From positions 6,517,501 through 6,581,500 of the forward strand of contig NC_063983.1 of assembly GCF_932276165.1 (NCBI RefSeq): DNA of 64,000 nt, in the 5' to 3' direction. Below, piece after piece: positions 36,710-49,366 of the stretch (position 1 is its first letter; each line of letters starts with the position of its first letter). The stretch is from Plutella xylostella. Taxonomy: Eukaryota > Arthropoda > Insecta > Lepidoptera > Plutellidae. Both the position numbers and the translations under genes were made by a program. The notes beneath the pieces are model-generated. The model was not told the origin of the DNA. It searched no databases and saw nothing but the letters and a program-made list of their open reading frames with translations.

Positions 36710-37180
36710 TCGCAAAATGCTATTGTGCCTAGCAGTTTATTTTCATAGCTGGCGACTTTGCGAGTCATAAAACTTTAAACAGTGAAGTACATGAATCGAT
36801 CAAAATCGAAGTATCAGGCTTCTTTTCTGATAAAACTCAAGCCTCATAAAACATATTTGTTCTATAGTATATATTTTTTTTGCTGCATGTAAAATACATA
36901 AATATGTATATACCTATGTTTTCATACATACCTATACATTTAACTCCTGCAGTGCTCAAGGATATATTACAGTAATCAGTTTTTTAAAGTGCTTTTTGAG
37001 TAAAATACCTCTTTAGATCTAGGTGTGCGATGTGATAGGCAACCGCGGTCTCAGCGTGCAAATGTGCGTGAACGTATTACTCAAAATAACATTATATCAA
37101 TTATAACAATCAAATTCTAAATATATTACTAATAATGTAAAAAAACAGCCTTTAACCTTCTTGCAATAACTTAAATAGTG
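36710..37180. other. Intergenic DNA, nothing recognised
   Basis: AT-rich, no supported feature. Confidence 0.4.
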
Positions 37181-37290
37181 AAATGAAATGAAATGAAATG
37201 AAAACATTTATTTGCCTATTTGGTTTAGAAATGGGTTCCTGGCTCCCAAACTAGGATACCCTGTGCTATGGGTAGCCAGGCATCCGTCGT
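37178..37290 (-). mobile_element. LINE 3'UTR fragment with (AATGA)n tail
   Basis: The plus strand has 'gaaatgaaatgaaatgaaa' then 'catttatttgcctatttgg' and 'cctgtgctatgggtagccag'. In reverse this reads as a non-LTR retrotransposon 3' end with a TTTCA-repeat tail. No coding part remains. Confidence 0.45.
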
Positions 37291-39870
37291 ATACTCAGCT
37301 AGCTAGTGGATAATTTCTTAGTGTACCTACCTGCTTTACTACTTTGTGTCATAAGAGAGCTCTCAATAGAGTAATTACTTGGGATTTTAAATGAAACCGA
37401 GTTTGAATGGAGACATAAATTAGAGATCTCATGACTTAATTCTAATTAAAGAAGTATTGTAGAAAGTTTACTCTTTTAAAAACGAACAATATCTTTTCTT
37501 TTTAAGTTCAGTACTGGATGTTTTAATCTGTATCCGGTAAAATGGGTCACAAAAGTTTGATATCTGTATGTATTGTTAATGTTTGTAAGTATACTTTTTG
37601 GTGTCGGTAGGGATTAATTCACTCGAGTTAGAGTTCGAGTCAGGTCAGTCTCAATTTGTTCAATATTATTCAAATATACACAAAAACCTACATAGTTATT
37701 TTCTTCAAGGAGATTTTTTGGTAAAAATACAATACTGAATAGTCAATGTTGATTCTCTCTTTCTACAGTTATTACAAAGGGGAGAAAAAAACGAATCATT
37801 AGCCTCTTAAATAATCATCGTTTATAGGTTCTCCGCCTATTTTTGGCTACCAAAGCACTCCCGTTTTGAATTCTATTAAAACTTAATTAACTTTTTCTGG
37901 GAGTTATAAATATTAAATGGTTTTCTGAGCCGAAGACGGTCTCCCAATTTGTTTTGCTACTCCTAAACGTCACTTGATGTTATGATAAATGTGTTCGAAG
38001 TGAAAATTGCATCTGCTTTGTTCAGTAAAATGCCGACAAAAAGGTTTCGTCACGGTCGTTTTAGCTCGAAGAATACTCAGATTGCTCAGTGAGGTTATAC
38101 TTTGTCGAATTATTCATAAGCTCGCGGACGAGTGCGATATTCCCCGTACTATATATAGACATGCGGTTTGTCACAACACAACACTCATTATGCATTCATT
38201 ACATACCTTTCTTTGCTCATTAGCATGGGACCTTAAAACAAAGTACGTACAATGTAAATATCATAAAGTTTGGGTCAACCTATTTTTATATTTTCTTTCT
38301 TCTAGGTCTTTCCATGCAAACCAACACATTAAAACGTAATTCACTTCAAACAAATAAAAATCAGGCAAAATAATCGTTTAATTACTAACCTAACAGCAAT
38401 TAGAAACAACAAGGTCACTTTCAGACGCAAGACCAAAAAGTCGTTTACAAAGGCTAAAAATGCGAGGAACGCCGATAGCCTAAGGTGATCACCGATCAGG
38501 CCCACACCATATTTCACGGAGAGGCCCGTGGTTTGGGAACTCCCGCTGTGCTTCTGAATTAAGTAAAAGCCTTCGAGCTCTTGTTTCTTGATGCCTCTAG
38601 TGACCGCTAAGGCGGGGGACACACTGGGCAGTGGGCATGTGTGTTGTGTATTGTGTACCTATGCTCAAAAATATATTAAATAATTATATGCCAGAATAGT
38701 GTGTAAAAAAACAAAAAAAAATATCTATAGCTTAGTAGGTTAGATACTGTTGGAATAATAATGTAAACTAGTATAACCTTATTATGTGATTGTAATGTAT
38801 TTATGAAAAGTAATTTATTTACTTTCTCTATGTACACTTGACGTATTTCTCTCTTTCAGCTTACCTGTCTAACCGTGTACATATCCAATAAAAATCCAAA
38901 TTACAAAAAGTAATCTTGCTGTGTTTGCTTACGCCAACCCAATAGATACTTTTTAAACATAATTGTTGTTAATTTTATAAAAAAATAAATTAATCAAAAG
39001 ACAAAATACATTTAGGCAAGACGTATTTAGGCATCGAAGTCTTGACACACCATGTATTTGAAACTTAAGATAAATAAATAAATAAAATGCTACATTCTGA
39101 AATCATCAAGAACCTATGTAATAAAAACACAATGGCAATACTACCACCTATAATGTATCGTACAAAAAAAAACATTACCGTAAAACACATACCAAAAATC
39201 GCAGTGATTGTGCTCAGTGTGCTCCCGCCTTAACTCACCTTAATAGATGTCTCGGTCCAATTTAGCATTTGACGTGTTTTTAATTTAGCGACGGCGCGCC
39301 CGCGGCAGCCGTCAACAGGGAAACTAAATAATGCACATATTTTATCCCGACTACATGCAGCCAGTCATTACCGACCTCATTTGAATACGACCATAGAGTT
39401 TTTATGTAAAAACACGGAGAACGCTGGACCAAAGAGTTCCTGCTACCCTAATTCTGTGCTTGTTTGTATATCGAACGCTTAATTGGCTTTTGGGACATTT
39501 GTTGTGTTCACAATTTATTTTATAGCTCTGTATGTCAAATGAGTATAGGTGTACGTAATAAAACTTAGTTTTTATTGAAATATGTGTGTATTTGTTTCAA
39601 GCTCTTGAATCATTTACTGTTTTATGGGAGCTTTCTAGTTTCCCGGTTGTGTTGGCAGTCGTTTTATTCATGTTAGTGTCATTAAATGTAGCGGTTAAAA
39701 TTAGATTTCATAGCTATCCCTATTTGGGTTTCAAATGTTTTAAAATGTCCTTCAAAACATATTATTAAGCTAATATATTTACTTTACTATCAGCCAACCT
39801 ACAGGAGGTACAGGAAAACAGGTAAATACATACTGCTTGACATACATGTAAAGGAATAGATTTCAGTGTG
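37291..39870. other. Intergenic DNA with one unusual island
   Basis: 38390-38640 is a non-repetitive GC-richer block that is open on the minus strand for 93 codons without a recognisable domain. The rest is AT-rich and featureless. Confidence 0.3.
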
Positions 39871-39884
39871 AAGTGAGATTAGAC

Positions 39885-39960
39885 CCACTGTGCAGTCAGC
39901 GACGAATAACTTATGTGACCACAAACTTACCGCAGGTGACAAACCCTAGACCAATTATAG
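39885..39960. repeat. Dispersed repeat fragment
   Basis: 'gcagtcagcgacgaataa' to 'gtgacaaaccctagacca' matches the repeat at 4990-5050 and 18162-18225. Confidence 0.45.
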
Positions 39961-40229
39961 AAAAAAAAGACTATCAGTAGACCAGAGAAATCCCTATCTA
40001 CGTTTCTGAACCTTCCATCATCACCGCATGTAGAGACTGCTGCCAAATCTAAAGCCAATAACAAAACCGTATCGGTAACTATCTCTATCATTAACATTAT
40101 TATCTCTTTCATAGCACATATTAATATTATTTATGTTCTTTATCTCCAGTAAGTACCTGCCTAATTCATGAACAAAAGTATTTTTATCTTGATCACATAC
40201 TACTTAAAACAAATTATAAAGCATCAGCA

Positions 40230-42482
40230 TTGGTCATCCAGTCCACAGTCACCGATCACTTATCAACTTTACTCTCCCTACAAACTGTCAAAAGTCACCC
40301 GACATCTAAAACTCGAGTTATTGTTGATAAGGATAGGCTAAACTCAATGATTAAAGAACTAGACTTCTCCAGCATTCTCGACACTGCTGACCCAAATATT
40401 GCCACAAACCTTTTTACTGATCTTATCCACTCTGCTATAAAATCTAACAGTAAAGTGATTACTATACCAAGGCGTCAAAGACCTATTAAGCCCTGGATCA
40501 CAGCTGGACTCCTCCGCTGTATAAGGAACAGAGACAATCTGCACAAGAAACTGAAACGGTCTCCTAATAATGAAGCATTAAAACTAACCTGCAAAAGATA
40601 CCGCAGTTTCTGTAATCGTATTCTTAAGAAAACTAAAAGTGACTACGAGAAGCTTGAACTGGCAAAGGCACAAGGAAATAGTAAAAGACTGTGGGATGTG
40701 ATAAAGAGGGTTACATATACTGTCAAACAGAAAACATCAGCATCCGAGCTCTTGCTAACATCTGATACTCCACAAGATTCACTTGACAGCGTCAATGCCT
40801 TTTTTTGCAATGTAGGTAAAACTTTAGCGGAGAAAGTGCATTCGAATAATATAAACCCATTTGACGATTTTCCTCCAGTAAATCATGTTGCCGATTCGTT
40901 TGTTCTTTTACCAACGGACATGACAGAGATTGACCGACTACTATGCTCTCTAAAAATGGACTGTGCGACAGGAGTGGATGGTATTACATCAAACCTTTTA
41001 AAAACCCATAAAACTATATTTGTACCTATTTTAACGCACATCTTTAACAACTGTCTAACATCAGGTGTCTTCCCCGATGCTCTTAAAAAAGCTCTTATTC
41101 ATCCCATCTTTAAATCGGGCGATCGGGACTGCGTTAACAACTACAGACCAATATCTGTTCTTCCAGCACTTTCAAAAATTATCGAACGTTTGATAAACAA
41201 TAGACTTATGTACTATCTCGAGGACAAAGGCCTACTGTCACAATTTCAATACGGTTTTCGAAATGGTAAGTCCACCTCTCACGCTGTCCATGAGCTTGTG
41301 GACCATATCGTCACCAATCTTGATGAAAGAAAGAAGTGCCTATCTGTGTTTCTAGATTTGTCAAAGGCGTTTGACACGGTCTCGATCCCCATCCTATTAA
41401 ACAGACTGGAAAAGTTGGGAGTAAGAGGTCTACCACTCGCCCTTTTCAAAAGCTACCTCACAAACAGAACTCAGCAGGTTGTTGTCGATGGTTCCAAGAG
41501 TTCTGAAATGTCGATCGAGTATGGTGTCCCACAGGGGAGTATCTTGGGTCCCACACTCTTTCTTGTGTTCATCAATGATATGTGCAATTTAAAGTTGGAA
41601 AACTGCAAACTGATATCATTTGCTGACGATACAGTTCTGTCCTTTGTTGGAAGCACATGGGAAGATGTATACAAATCCGCACAAATTGGTTTTAACACTG
41701 TAATCACATGGCTAAACAACAACTACCTTACCCTCAACACCGACAAAACTAAATACATGATTTTTGCAATTAGGAACTCATCACTTCCTCCAACACACAC
41801 ATATTCACTCGTCGCTCATTACTGTAAATTTCCTCACCTCACCTGCTCCTGTCCATCAATTGAAATTGTACATACTATAAAATATCTAGGTATTATCATT
41901 GATCGCAATCTCACTTTCCGTCCTCATATTAACCTTTTAGCAAATAGAATTCGAAAACTGATGTTTATTTTCAAAAAACTGCGACATGTTGCTGATTCAA
42001 ACACCATGAAGATGGTTTACTTTGCTCTCTGTCAGTCCCTTATAACATACTGCATTAATGTCTGGGGTGGCACGTACAAGACGCACCTCCTACCTCTTGA
42101 GCGAGCTCAGCGCGCAGTTCTCAAAGTAGCAACATTTAAGAGCTTTCGTTTTCCTACCGAGTCACTGTATGAGTACTGCCAAGTGTTGACTGTCCGCCAA
42201 TTATTTATTCTACAGATTTTAATGAAACAACACCAGATTTCTCCCTTCAATCATGAAGAAGCAGATAAAAGACGCAATAACCTAATAGTAACAAGAAAAG
42301 TTTTTAAGACAACATTTTTACATAACTTTTTCTGCCACCTCGGCCCAACCTTATATAATAGAATTCATCGTGAAATTCAAATTCATCACCTCAATACACA
42401 CATAGCTAAAATAACTGTACGAAAATGGCTTTTAACTTTAAACTACTCCAAAACTGAGTGTTTTCTTCATCCACCTACCTAA
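40230..42482 (+). CDS. LINE endonuclease tail plus reverse transcriptase (uninterrupted)
   Basis: A 750-codon frame with no stop or shift. The TTG at 40230 is only where a long frame can be counted from; the frame continues upstream. TVTDH (about residues 6-10) is the terminal SDH-type endonuclease motif. RT landmarks: GVDGI (about 248), IHPIFKSGDRDCVNNYRPIS, FRNGKSTSHAV, FLDLSKAFD (catalytic Asp about 376), GVPQGSILGP (432 onward), FADD (464-467, catalytic DD), then TDKTKYM and IKYLGIIIDRNL, and a C-terminal 'WGGTYKTHLLPLERAQRAVL' region. Known role: target-primed reverse transcription of the element RNA. The RT looks intact but the endonuclease is truncated, so autonomy is unlikely. Confidence 0.88.
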   Translation: MVIQSTVTDHLSTLLSLQTVKSHPTSKTRVIVDKDRLNSMIKELDFSSILDTADPNIATNLFTDLIHSAIKSNSKVITIPRRQRPIKPWITAGLLRCIRNRDNLHKKLKRSPNNEALKLTCKRYRSFCNRILKKTKSDYEKLELAKAQGNSKRLWDVIKRVTYTVKQKTSASELLLTSDTPQDSLDSVNAFFCNVGKTLAEKVHSNNINPFDDFPPVNHVADSFVLLPTDMTEIDRLLCSLKMDCATGVDGITSNLLKTHKTIFVPILTHIFNNCLTSGVFPDALKKALIHPIFKSGDRDCVNNYRPISVLPALSKIIERLINNRLMYYLEDKGLLSQFQYGFRNGKSTSHAVHELVDHIVTNLDERKKCLSVFLDLSKAFDTVSIPILLNRLEKLGVRGLPLALFKSYLTNRTQQVVVDGSKSSEMSIEYGVPQGSILGPTLFLVFINDMCNLKLENCKLISFADDTVLSFVGSTWEDVYKSAQIGFNTVITWLNNNYLTLNTDKTKYMIFAIRNSSLPPTHTYSLVAHYCKFPHLTCSCPSIEIVHTIKYLGIIIDRNLTFRPHINLLANRIRKLMFIFKKLRHVADSNTMKMVYFALCQSLITYCINVWGGTYKTHLLPLERAQRAVLKVATFKSFRFPTESLYEYCQVLTVRQLFILQILMKQHQISPFNHEEADKRRNNLIVTRKVFKTTFLHNFFCHLGPTLYNRIHREIQIHHLNTHIAKITVRKWLLTLNYSKTECFLHPPT

Positions 42483-42538
42483 ATCACCCATTTGTCCAAT
42501 TTCAACACAGTTTTCTATCTATTTAACATACATCTATA

Positions 42539-42691
<153 letters not shown>

Positions 42692-42719
42692 ATATACACA
42701 AAAATTCACATGAATAAAG

Positions 42720-44080
42720 AGCCAATAGCTTTATTTAACATATGTAATTAATTAATTAATAAACTGTTTAATGTTAATAACCTTGTGTAACTAAGTAAAT
42801 CTAATCTTAAACCTTAAATATAATAAATATATTTCTGTGTATACTATTTAAGCCTAAGACACCAAAATTCTGTTATAATAAGTCATATATGGCTGCTAGT
42901 TCCTGGGGAGTGGAAGCCAGTGTCTATAGCACAGGTCTATTCCTATTATAGGCAATGGCTGTCACCTTTTATGTCACCTTAAATTGAAATAGCCAACTTG
43001 TAACGTAACTAATATGTCTTACTAATTTCATTGTAACCCAAATATTGGCAAATAAATGATAATAAACATGGCAGATCTACTCAGTGAGATAAAATCATAG
43101 TCATAATCTTTCTTTGAACCATAGAGTAAGATGTTCCGGCGGACGTCGTGACTACGTTCTCGCTTGATTCAACATTGTGTCGCTTATCTCATCATCATTC
43201 GTCTTGTCACAATCTTATGAGTGTGACAGAGAGAGAGAACTTCGAAGTAGATATAGATATTGTAAATGAAGGTGAATTCGACGGACGATTCGCTTGGGGT
43301 CATTGGAGGTCACGCGGGTCAACTTTGGCGGGATAGCGTCTGAATGTTCTGTTCGTATCAGCCGCCGTTTTGTTCGCCTGCCATTTTATTGAAGTATTTT
43401 ACTGTATACGTGTGTATGTTATTACACTAATAATTACATTACTATGATTATAAATGCGAAAATTCATAAGATTTGTAAGTTACATATTATACACATACAG
43501 CTCCATACGGGATGAGTCGACCTGAATTAGGTATTGTTTTGTTTATGCTAATCCGATTGGCGCGAAATATTACAAATAAAAAATACATGAGAAATGCGTC
43601 TATTTGTCACCACTTTCGTGGGGTTCTAAATTCCGTTACGTCTTATCATAGTTTATTTCTAATAACTAATCAATTAAAACGTACCGTCTGTATTTTACAT
43701 ACTCATTTCTACTATCAACTGGCCTGCGATTTATCAATCGTGTAATCTCCTATTTCTTTAAATTCATATCTTAATCCAACACATACCTACCGCCTATAAA
43801 TTTCTAAATCTAGTTTGAAATTATAAAAGCCTGCTGACACTTTTGAATAATTTGCTCATAAATAGTAGTAATTTGCCATCGGTCTGTCGTATGTTTGTAA
43901 AATATTGACATTTTCCGACCTCGATAGACTACAAAGTATCTTTTAAATGGAAATCGATGAAATTTTTAATGCGCCAGTAATATTTATAGCCGAAATTTCA
44001 TTTGGTATTTTTATGTAACTGATGATACAAATGGACGTTGTTAGGACATATCTGGATAATTTATTAAATCTTAATGAGTT
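42720..44080. other. Intergenic DNA, nothing recognised
   Basis: AT-rich. The first 350 bases could belong to a retroposon 3' region but have no diagnostic motif. No gene seen. Confidence 0.35.
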
Positions 44081-44089
44081 TATTAAAAA

Positions 44090-44235
44090 ACGACCGGATG
44101 GCTCAGCGGTTAATAACTGACTGTCGTGCTGAGGGTACCGGGACTACCGGGTACGATTCTCGGCCAGGGCCAATATTTGTTTGATCGGCCACAAATATGT
44201 TTTTGAAGCGAGTAGAACAATAGGAGCCACACATT
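44090..44235 (+). mobile_element. Diverged tRNA-derived SINE head (family A-like)
   Basis: GACCGGATGGCTCAGCGGTT resembles a tRNA 5' half. A decayed B box (GGTACGATTCTC) and 'ccaatatttgttt' follow, paralleling 'cagatatttgttt' in the other family-A copies. The distal body is not recognisable. Confidence 0.65.
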
Positions 44236-45900
44236 AGTTAAAATAACTTTAGATAGTTAAATTAGCTTGGCAAATCTACAGTAAATAATCTAATAAGTAC
44301 ACAAACATTTTCGTTCTTAATGACACAAAATGATTATTATAAGATTTGTAAGTAACAAAATAATACATAGGTGTAGGAAATTGCATATACAACTATAAAG
44401 AACCTGTGTTCAACTCGCAGTGTTAGTAAATATTCATTTTATATTTTTATCACCAGGCTTTTAAGTTGGGATCGCACCAATGCATTTTTGTGTCATGGCG
44501 TAAAACAAACAATTTGTAACCCTGAATTATGTACTGCTGAATGCATACATTTAAAAGATATGAATCTATACAACTAGAGATGTGCTGTTACTGTAAATTT
44601 TATCGATATTATTTAGTCAAGCTCTGCAAGGAGTGATTGTCGTAGTAGAAAATTTCAATTTCATTTCATTTTACATGGGACTAAATATAGTTTTTATTTT
44701 TGTGACTGTTAAGATGTTTTACAAGAAAAAGCAATCCAATACATTACATACCAGCATTTACAAGGAAATCGGCTCTGATGGTATACTTTATAGTTATATT
44801 ATGCATATACAGTATAATTTATAAAATATGTTATTTAATAAAAATCATCTTAAATCCTTTTATCTCTATCTATCAGGATCAGGAACATAGGGCTCGTAGT
44901 ATCTCCACACATTCGGATCGGTTTGTTGGCCATTGTTCTAGTTTTATTTTAGTAATGTATTGTACACATATTAATAAATAAAATAACTTTAAATTGTAAC
45001 TACCTGTTATCGATATCGACAAGCCAGCACTTGTATTAAGTCATCGACTTTTACAAATAAAAGCATCGACATGTCGCATCGCCCCCGACCTCTCGTACCG
45101 TACTATTTGTCACCTCCCGACTCCTGTACCAGCAGAATGCAAACATTCTGATTCGCATCTTTACCCGCAACGTAAGATCTTCAACATCCCTTTCTACCAT
45201 TGAAAAATCTACTCTAAAAATGCAGGTTAAGACGGAAATTTTAATGAAGACTACATCACGGTTTAGGCTCTTTTGGGATTGGATTTTGAATTTATTCGTA
45301 CTCATTTTGAACATGGCCGGTTTTGTTCTAAGCGTTTTGTGATCAATGTGCAGAAGATTGTTTGAATTCTTCGAGTTTAACTTGTTTCTTTACTTATTTG
45401 AGTCAATTGGAAGAACCAGTCTTACTACTATAAATGTACAGGCACTTTTTGTTATGAGCTTGAAGTTTGCATTTTTTGCGATGTAGTTGCACAAGAACGC
45501 ATCCGGAAAATCATTGAATGACTGTTAATTACTGAAGGTGATCCGACATCAATAGAGTGTGAGTGAGACGCGTCCCAAAATGTAATCATAAATAACAGAA
45601 CAGACAAAGCTCGAATTAAGTTGAGTACCACAAGCGGTGCGACCATTATTCTTCATAACCTTCATACACTACAACTATAGCGATCAAAGAACCGGGACTA
45701 CTGAACTTAATAAGCATTAATCAAGAGCTAACGCTTTAATAAAACGTATCAATCATGATATCCTCTAATGAATCTGGATAAACGTGCAAGCGGAACAAAA
45801 AATGTATTAAAAATTAAAGGAAATATCGTTTGACGTGTACCTACTGTGCAATATAGGCAGGAATCGATTAGTCATTATTTGATTTAGTTCGGGAGACGGT
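44236..45900. other. Intergenic DNA, nothing recognised
   Basis: AT-rich with no domain-bearing frame. Confidence 0.35.
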
Positions 45901-45950
45901 GGGGTCCCCCTGGGAGCGCTGGCGGGGTGCCCACGAGCCCGCGGCCCGGC

Positions 45951-46095
45951 CCAGGGGGGTCACTTTATACTGACGAAAAACTAGCGAACGAGAGCTGTCG
46001 TGCAATCGGCACGTTTAATACAACAAGATAGAATCGAGGCTCGCGCAGTAGCCTCCGAAACTTCGTTTTTTCGTGATATAGAGTGACCCCCCTGG
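45951..46095. mobile_element. Short MITE-like inverted repeat
   Basis: 145 bp between CCAGGGGGGTCACT and its exact inverse AGTGACCCCCCTGG. Just inside, 'tgacgaaaaa' faces 'ttttttcgtga'. A target duplication could not be identified, and the left flank is an unrelated very GC-rich stretch (45895-45950). Confidence 0.55.
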
Positions 46096-46229
46096 TCGTC
46101 AGCCGCCGTCCACACGTTATATATGGCAGCACGGGATGCTTAATGGCTGAGCGGCTCATACGGCACCGCAAGAGCGCTCACGTACTATGGCCTATTAGGA
46201 TTTTATATTGGTACTCTTCCTTTAATTAC

Positions 46230-46330
46230 CTATGTATATAATAATAATAATAATAAATTATCTTTATTTCCAGACCATATAGAAATGGTGTATAGATTAT
46301 TATAGATACAAAACGTATAAAGCTTTAACA
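46230..46330 (-). repeat. Retroposon tail fragment, (TAA)n
   Basis: A run of TAATAATAATAATAATAAAT followed by 'tatctttatttccagacc', i.e. a reversed poly(A)-signal-like 3' end with a simple-repeat tail, similar in layout to 35709-35780. Confidence 0.35.
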
Positions 46331-48440
46331 CGATAGAGGGCTCAGTGTATATAATTATGTCATCTTATAATCGTAGTGGTTGATGCTCTTGTATTCGCCA
46401 AACCAAATTCATCATATAACTAGGCAAGTACCTCATTAAAATCTGTAGATAGGATATCCACATTAATTTAAATACACAGAAGTAATGAACACCGAAGGGG
46501 GTTAATTATGAATAAGCAATGCTCTGGTACTCAGTACAAAAAAACTGTAATATAAACTCAGTGCAACATAATTTAAAGACTTTACATGCTCATTTATGAT
46601 TAGTCGGCGTGAAAGGGCAAATCCTTTATTAAGATAGGTAATGAGGTTAAATTCTACTCTCAATGCAGAAAGAGCTCAAGACGCCCTCAGGTGCACTGTA
46701 ATATACGGCATAGCCATAAGTCATACGGCTCCGATTCATACTGATGCAGTTGAAATTGCTGACAAAAATACAGTTGAAAATGATATAAAGAAAGCAACAA
46801 AACCTAATACTGTAGAAAGGAAACTACGTCCTAATGTGGGTAGAGGTAAAGTTGAAATTGAAAGGGTAGGTTTTAATGAAAGGAGCTAACGATGGATTGT
46901 GTGGTAAGCCGGCACCCTGCTGCCAGCCCCCGACCGCGCCGCTCGGACAAGACATCGATTAGTGATCGACTGAATTCAATTTCTTGCCGAGACAACCGCT
47001 CGATACCGTCGACGTATCGAGACGGGCCGATCGAGATCTGTATTGTTCGGTTTTTCAAAAATTTGCATTTTGAAAACATCACGTCAACGAGGGTGCTGAG
47101 TCACCTGACAAATGGAGCTGGCTTGATCGTGTCCTTGATATCGAAATGCGTTGACCGTAAGCTCCATTTTGTTATTGTTATAGTATGATTACTGTCAACT
47201 GTGGCAGCGCGTAAATTTCGATTTAAAAACCATTTGGTTGCACCGTCATGCGTCGTGGACAGTCGTGGGATCCGTCACGAATCACGATCGTTCACCATTG
47301 TGACTTCTCTAGAGGCATCACATGTCTTCCGTTTTCAACCGATTCAAATTCAGATTTTTCAACACGACCGTCCCAATTCAAATTAGTTTTATATAGTTAC
47401 TGAATTATTGATTTTTAAATCGAATAAAAGTTTTTAGATTTTCAATAAAATTGATTTGTGGACGAATAAAATGGATAGGCTCGCGTGAATCTATTTCTGT
47501 AACGTGGCACGAAAGTTTGGTATCACGTATGCATGTCACGACTGTGTATGATATTTCATGTTTATTGGCTTAAGTCATGACATCACCGTATGTGGTGGAA
47601 GCATTGACGGCTACACTTAAAATAAAAAATTGAGAGTTTATTTTGACTTGGAGTCTGCGTTAATCATTGGTCGTGTAAATATAACATCTTTATGCCTTAC
47701 TAGCGGTACATGCATCTGTTTTATGTTCAACGCTGGCTCTTGTTTGCCTTCAATGAAAGTTTGGTATTTAATTTTATTACTTACCCCGTTTTTAAGAACC
47801 TTTTTATAATCCAGCAGGCCAATTCTTGACTTTTAAGTATAAGTAAGTACTACATAAAATAGGTATAAAAAGAGCATGTAAGTAGTTGCAGTTTCTTAAC
47901 AATGGTTTTTTATAATGCCACGAATTTTCAAGGCTTCAGTATACTCTTTTAAGTTCTCAATACTTTATAGTATTTATATGGAGAACTCGTTCATAAAAAC
48001 TTACCAGCTCTACCAAATTAATGCTAGCTCGTAAATCTACAACATTATCTATGCTTCTTGCACAAGTTTTGCCTCCACACCTTACGATTCCACGCTAGGT
48101 AAATTATTTCAAAGCACAGCCACAGAACAGAGCAAGTTATTAATGACCACTTGACATAATGCTTTTGCCGTATCGTAAGATATTACTCCTACTTCTTCAT
48201 ACGCCACCAGTCAATGATATTGTACTGTAACGTGGTAAGATAGGTAACTAAAATAACTCTTAGACGCACCCTGAAGACGTAATTTTGTGAGATTGATAAT
48301 ATTTTTTGGAATGCTCCTACTTTTTTAAATACATATAGGGATTAAATTGTTTACCTGTCCGGGTAAAAAGTGCGATTATTTAACTTCGGTAATTAATGAA
48401 GAAAATACGGTTTTCAGTTATAATGTAAGTACTTTAATTT
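46331..48440. other. Intergenic DNA, one coding-like patch
   Basis: 46641-46889 is open for 82 codons with a charged composition (AVEIADKNTVENDIKKATKP) but no known domain, splice sites or neighbours. 46900-47050 is GC-richer. Non-coding is the default reading. Confidence 0.3.
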
Positions 48441-48454
48441 GATACCAATAAGTA

Positions 48455-48570
48455 TAAAATAAGCGGGTAGTGGTTGGATGAGGAAGGCCGAGGACCGAGT
48501 GTTGTGGCGCTCCTTGGGAGAGGCCTATGTCCAGCAGTGGATGATTATTGGCTGAAGATGAAATATAAAA
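48455..48570 (+). pseudogene. RTE-like LINE C-terminal fragment
   Basis: A short in-frame translation, KAEDRVLWRSLGEAYVQQWM, matches the C-terminal RTE-like motif that reads KERDIWKGLEEAYAQKW at the 36-kb element. 'ggctgaagatgaaat' follows as 3'UTR. Only the last part of the gene remains. Confidence 0.65.
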
Positions 48571-49260
48571 TATGTATTCGCGTAACAACTATTTTTTATT
48601 TGATTCGGTCATATAAGTATGTGGAAACTTGTAAAAAGCCTTTTTCTGCTCATTCTAACCTTATTTTATAAACTAAGATTTCCCAAAATTAATAAAGAAA
48701 ACATTATTTATTTATTACATTTGAGAGAACAACCTCTTTTCAGAATATCATATCATACACCACCAGTCATATAGTTGTTACTGATCGCTGCTCATATATT
48801 TTTGCATTCTCCACTCAGTAGGCCTCCAACTGTTAATCTAATAAAAGAATTTGAATAATGCCATTAATAATATGAAGGGAACAATTTTGTTTTCTCTTTC
48901 TGTTTCAACGAACAATGTGGTATTAGATTGCATTTGTGATCTTTTTATAGACGGAATAATAGTTTAAGTTACAAACATATTCTTTGGTTGAATAAAAATA
49001 TTATGAATCAAGTACTAGATATAGATACTACATGATACTAGTAAAACTATTTGTTTTAGAGCTTTTCACTGTAAGTAGGTGTTTACTATGTTTTTTTAAA
49101 TGTAGCCTCTGTTTTTTTGGTGTCTCTCCCCGTTAGTATTTACTTGCGTATGTATGCATTACTTGTGTATGTGTATGTATATGTTTGGCTATGTGTATGT
49201 ATGGCTTGAATGCGGGAACTTTTATAATTTTATTGCTCTTGGGAAGAAACAACTAGCGTT
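48571..49260. other. Intergenic DNA, nothing recognised
   Basis: AT-rich; short TATG-type runs near 49148-49200. Confidence 0.35.
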
Positions 49261-49280
49261 TTTCCAGTTCTATACGTATA

Positions 49281-49366
49281 CCACCAACCCGCACCAGGGC
49301 CAGCGTGGTGGACTGGGCCTAAAACCCTTCCTTCATTGGAAGGAGACCCGTGCCCCAGCAGTGATG
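49281..49366 (+). mobile_element. 86-bp RTE-like 3'-end insertion with 9-bp target duplication
   Basis: Flanked by ATACGTATA at 49272-49280 and 49367-49375. The insert reads CCACCAACCCGCACCAGGGC, then a GTGGTGGACTGGGCC tract, 'ggagacccgtgccccagcag' and 'tgatg'. This is a LINE 3' terminal region shared with the SINE tail at 22013-22050. Confidence 0.85.

Noticed and set aside
46641..46889. 82-codon charged, coding-like frame
   Set aside because: No recognisable family, no neighbouring exons or transposon ends; kept only as a note in the stretch description.
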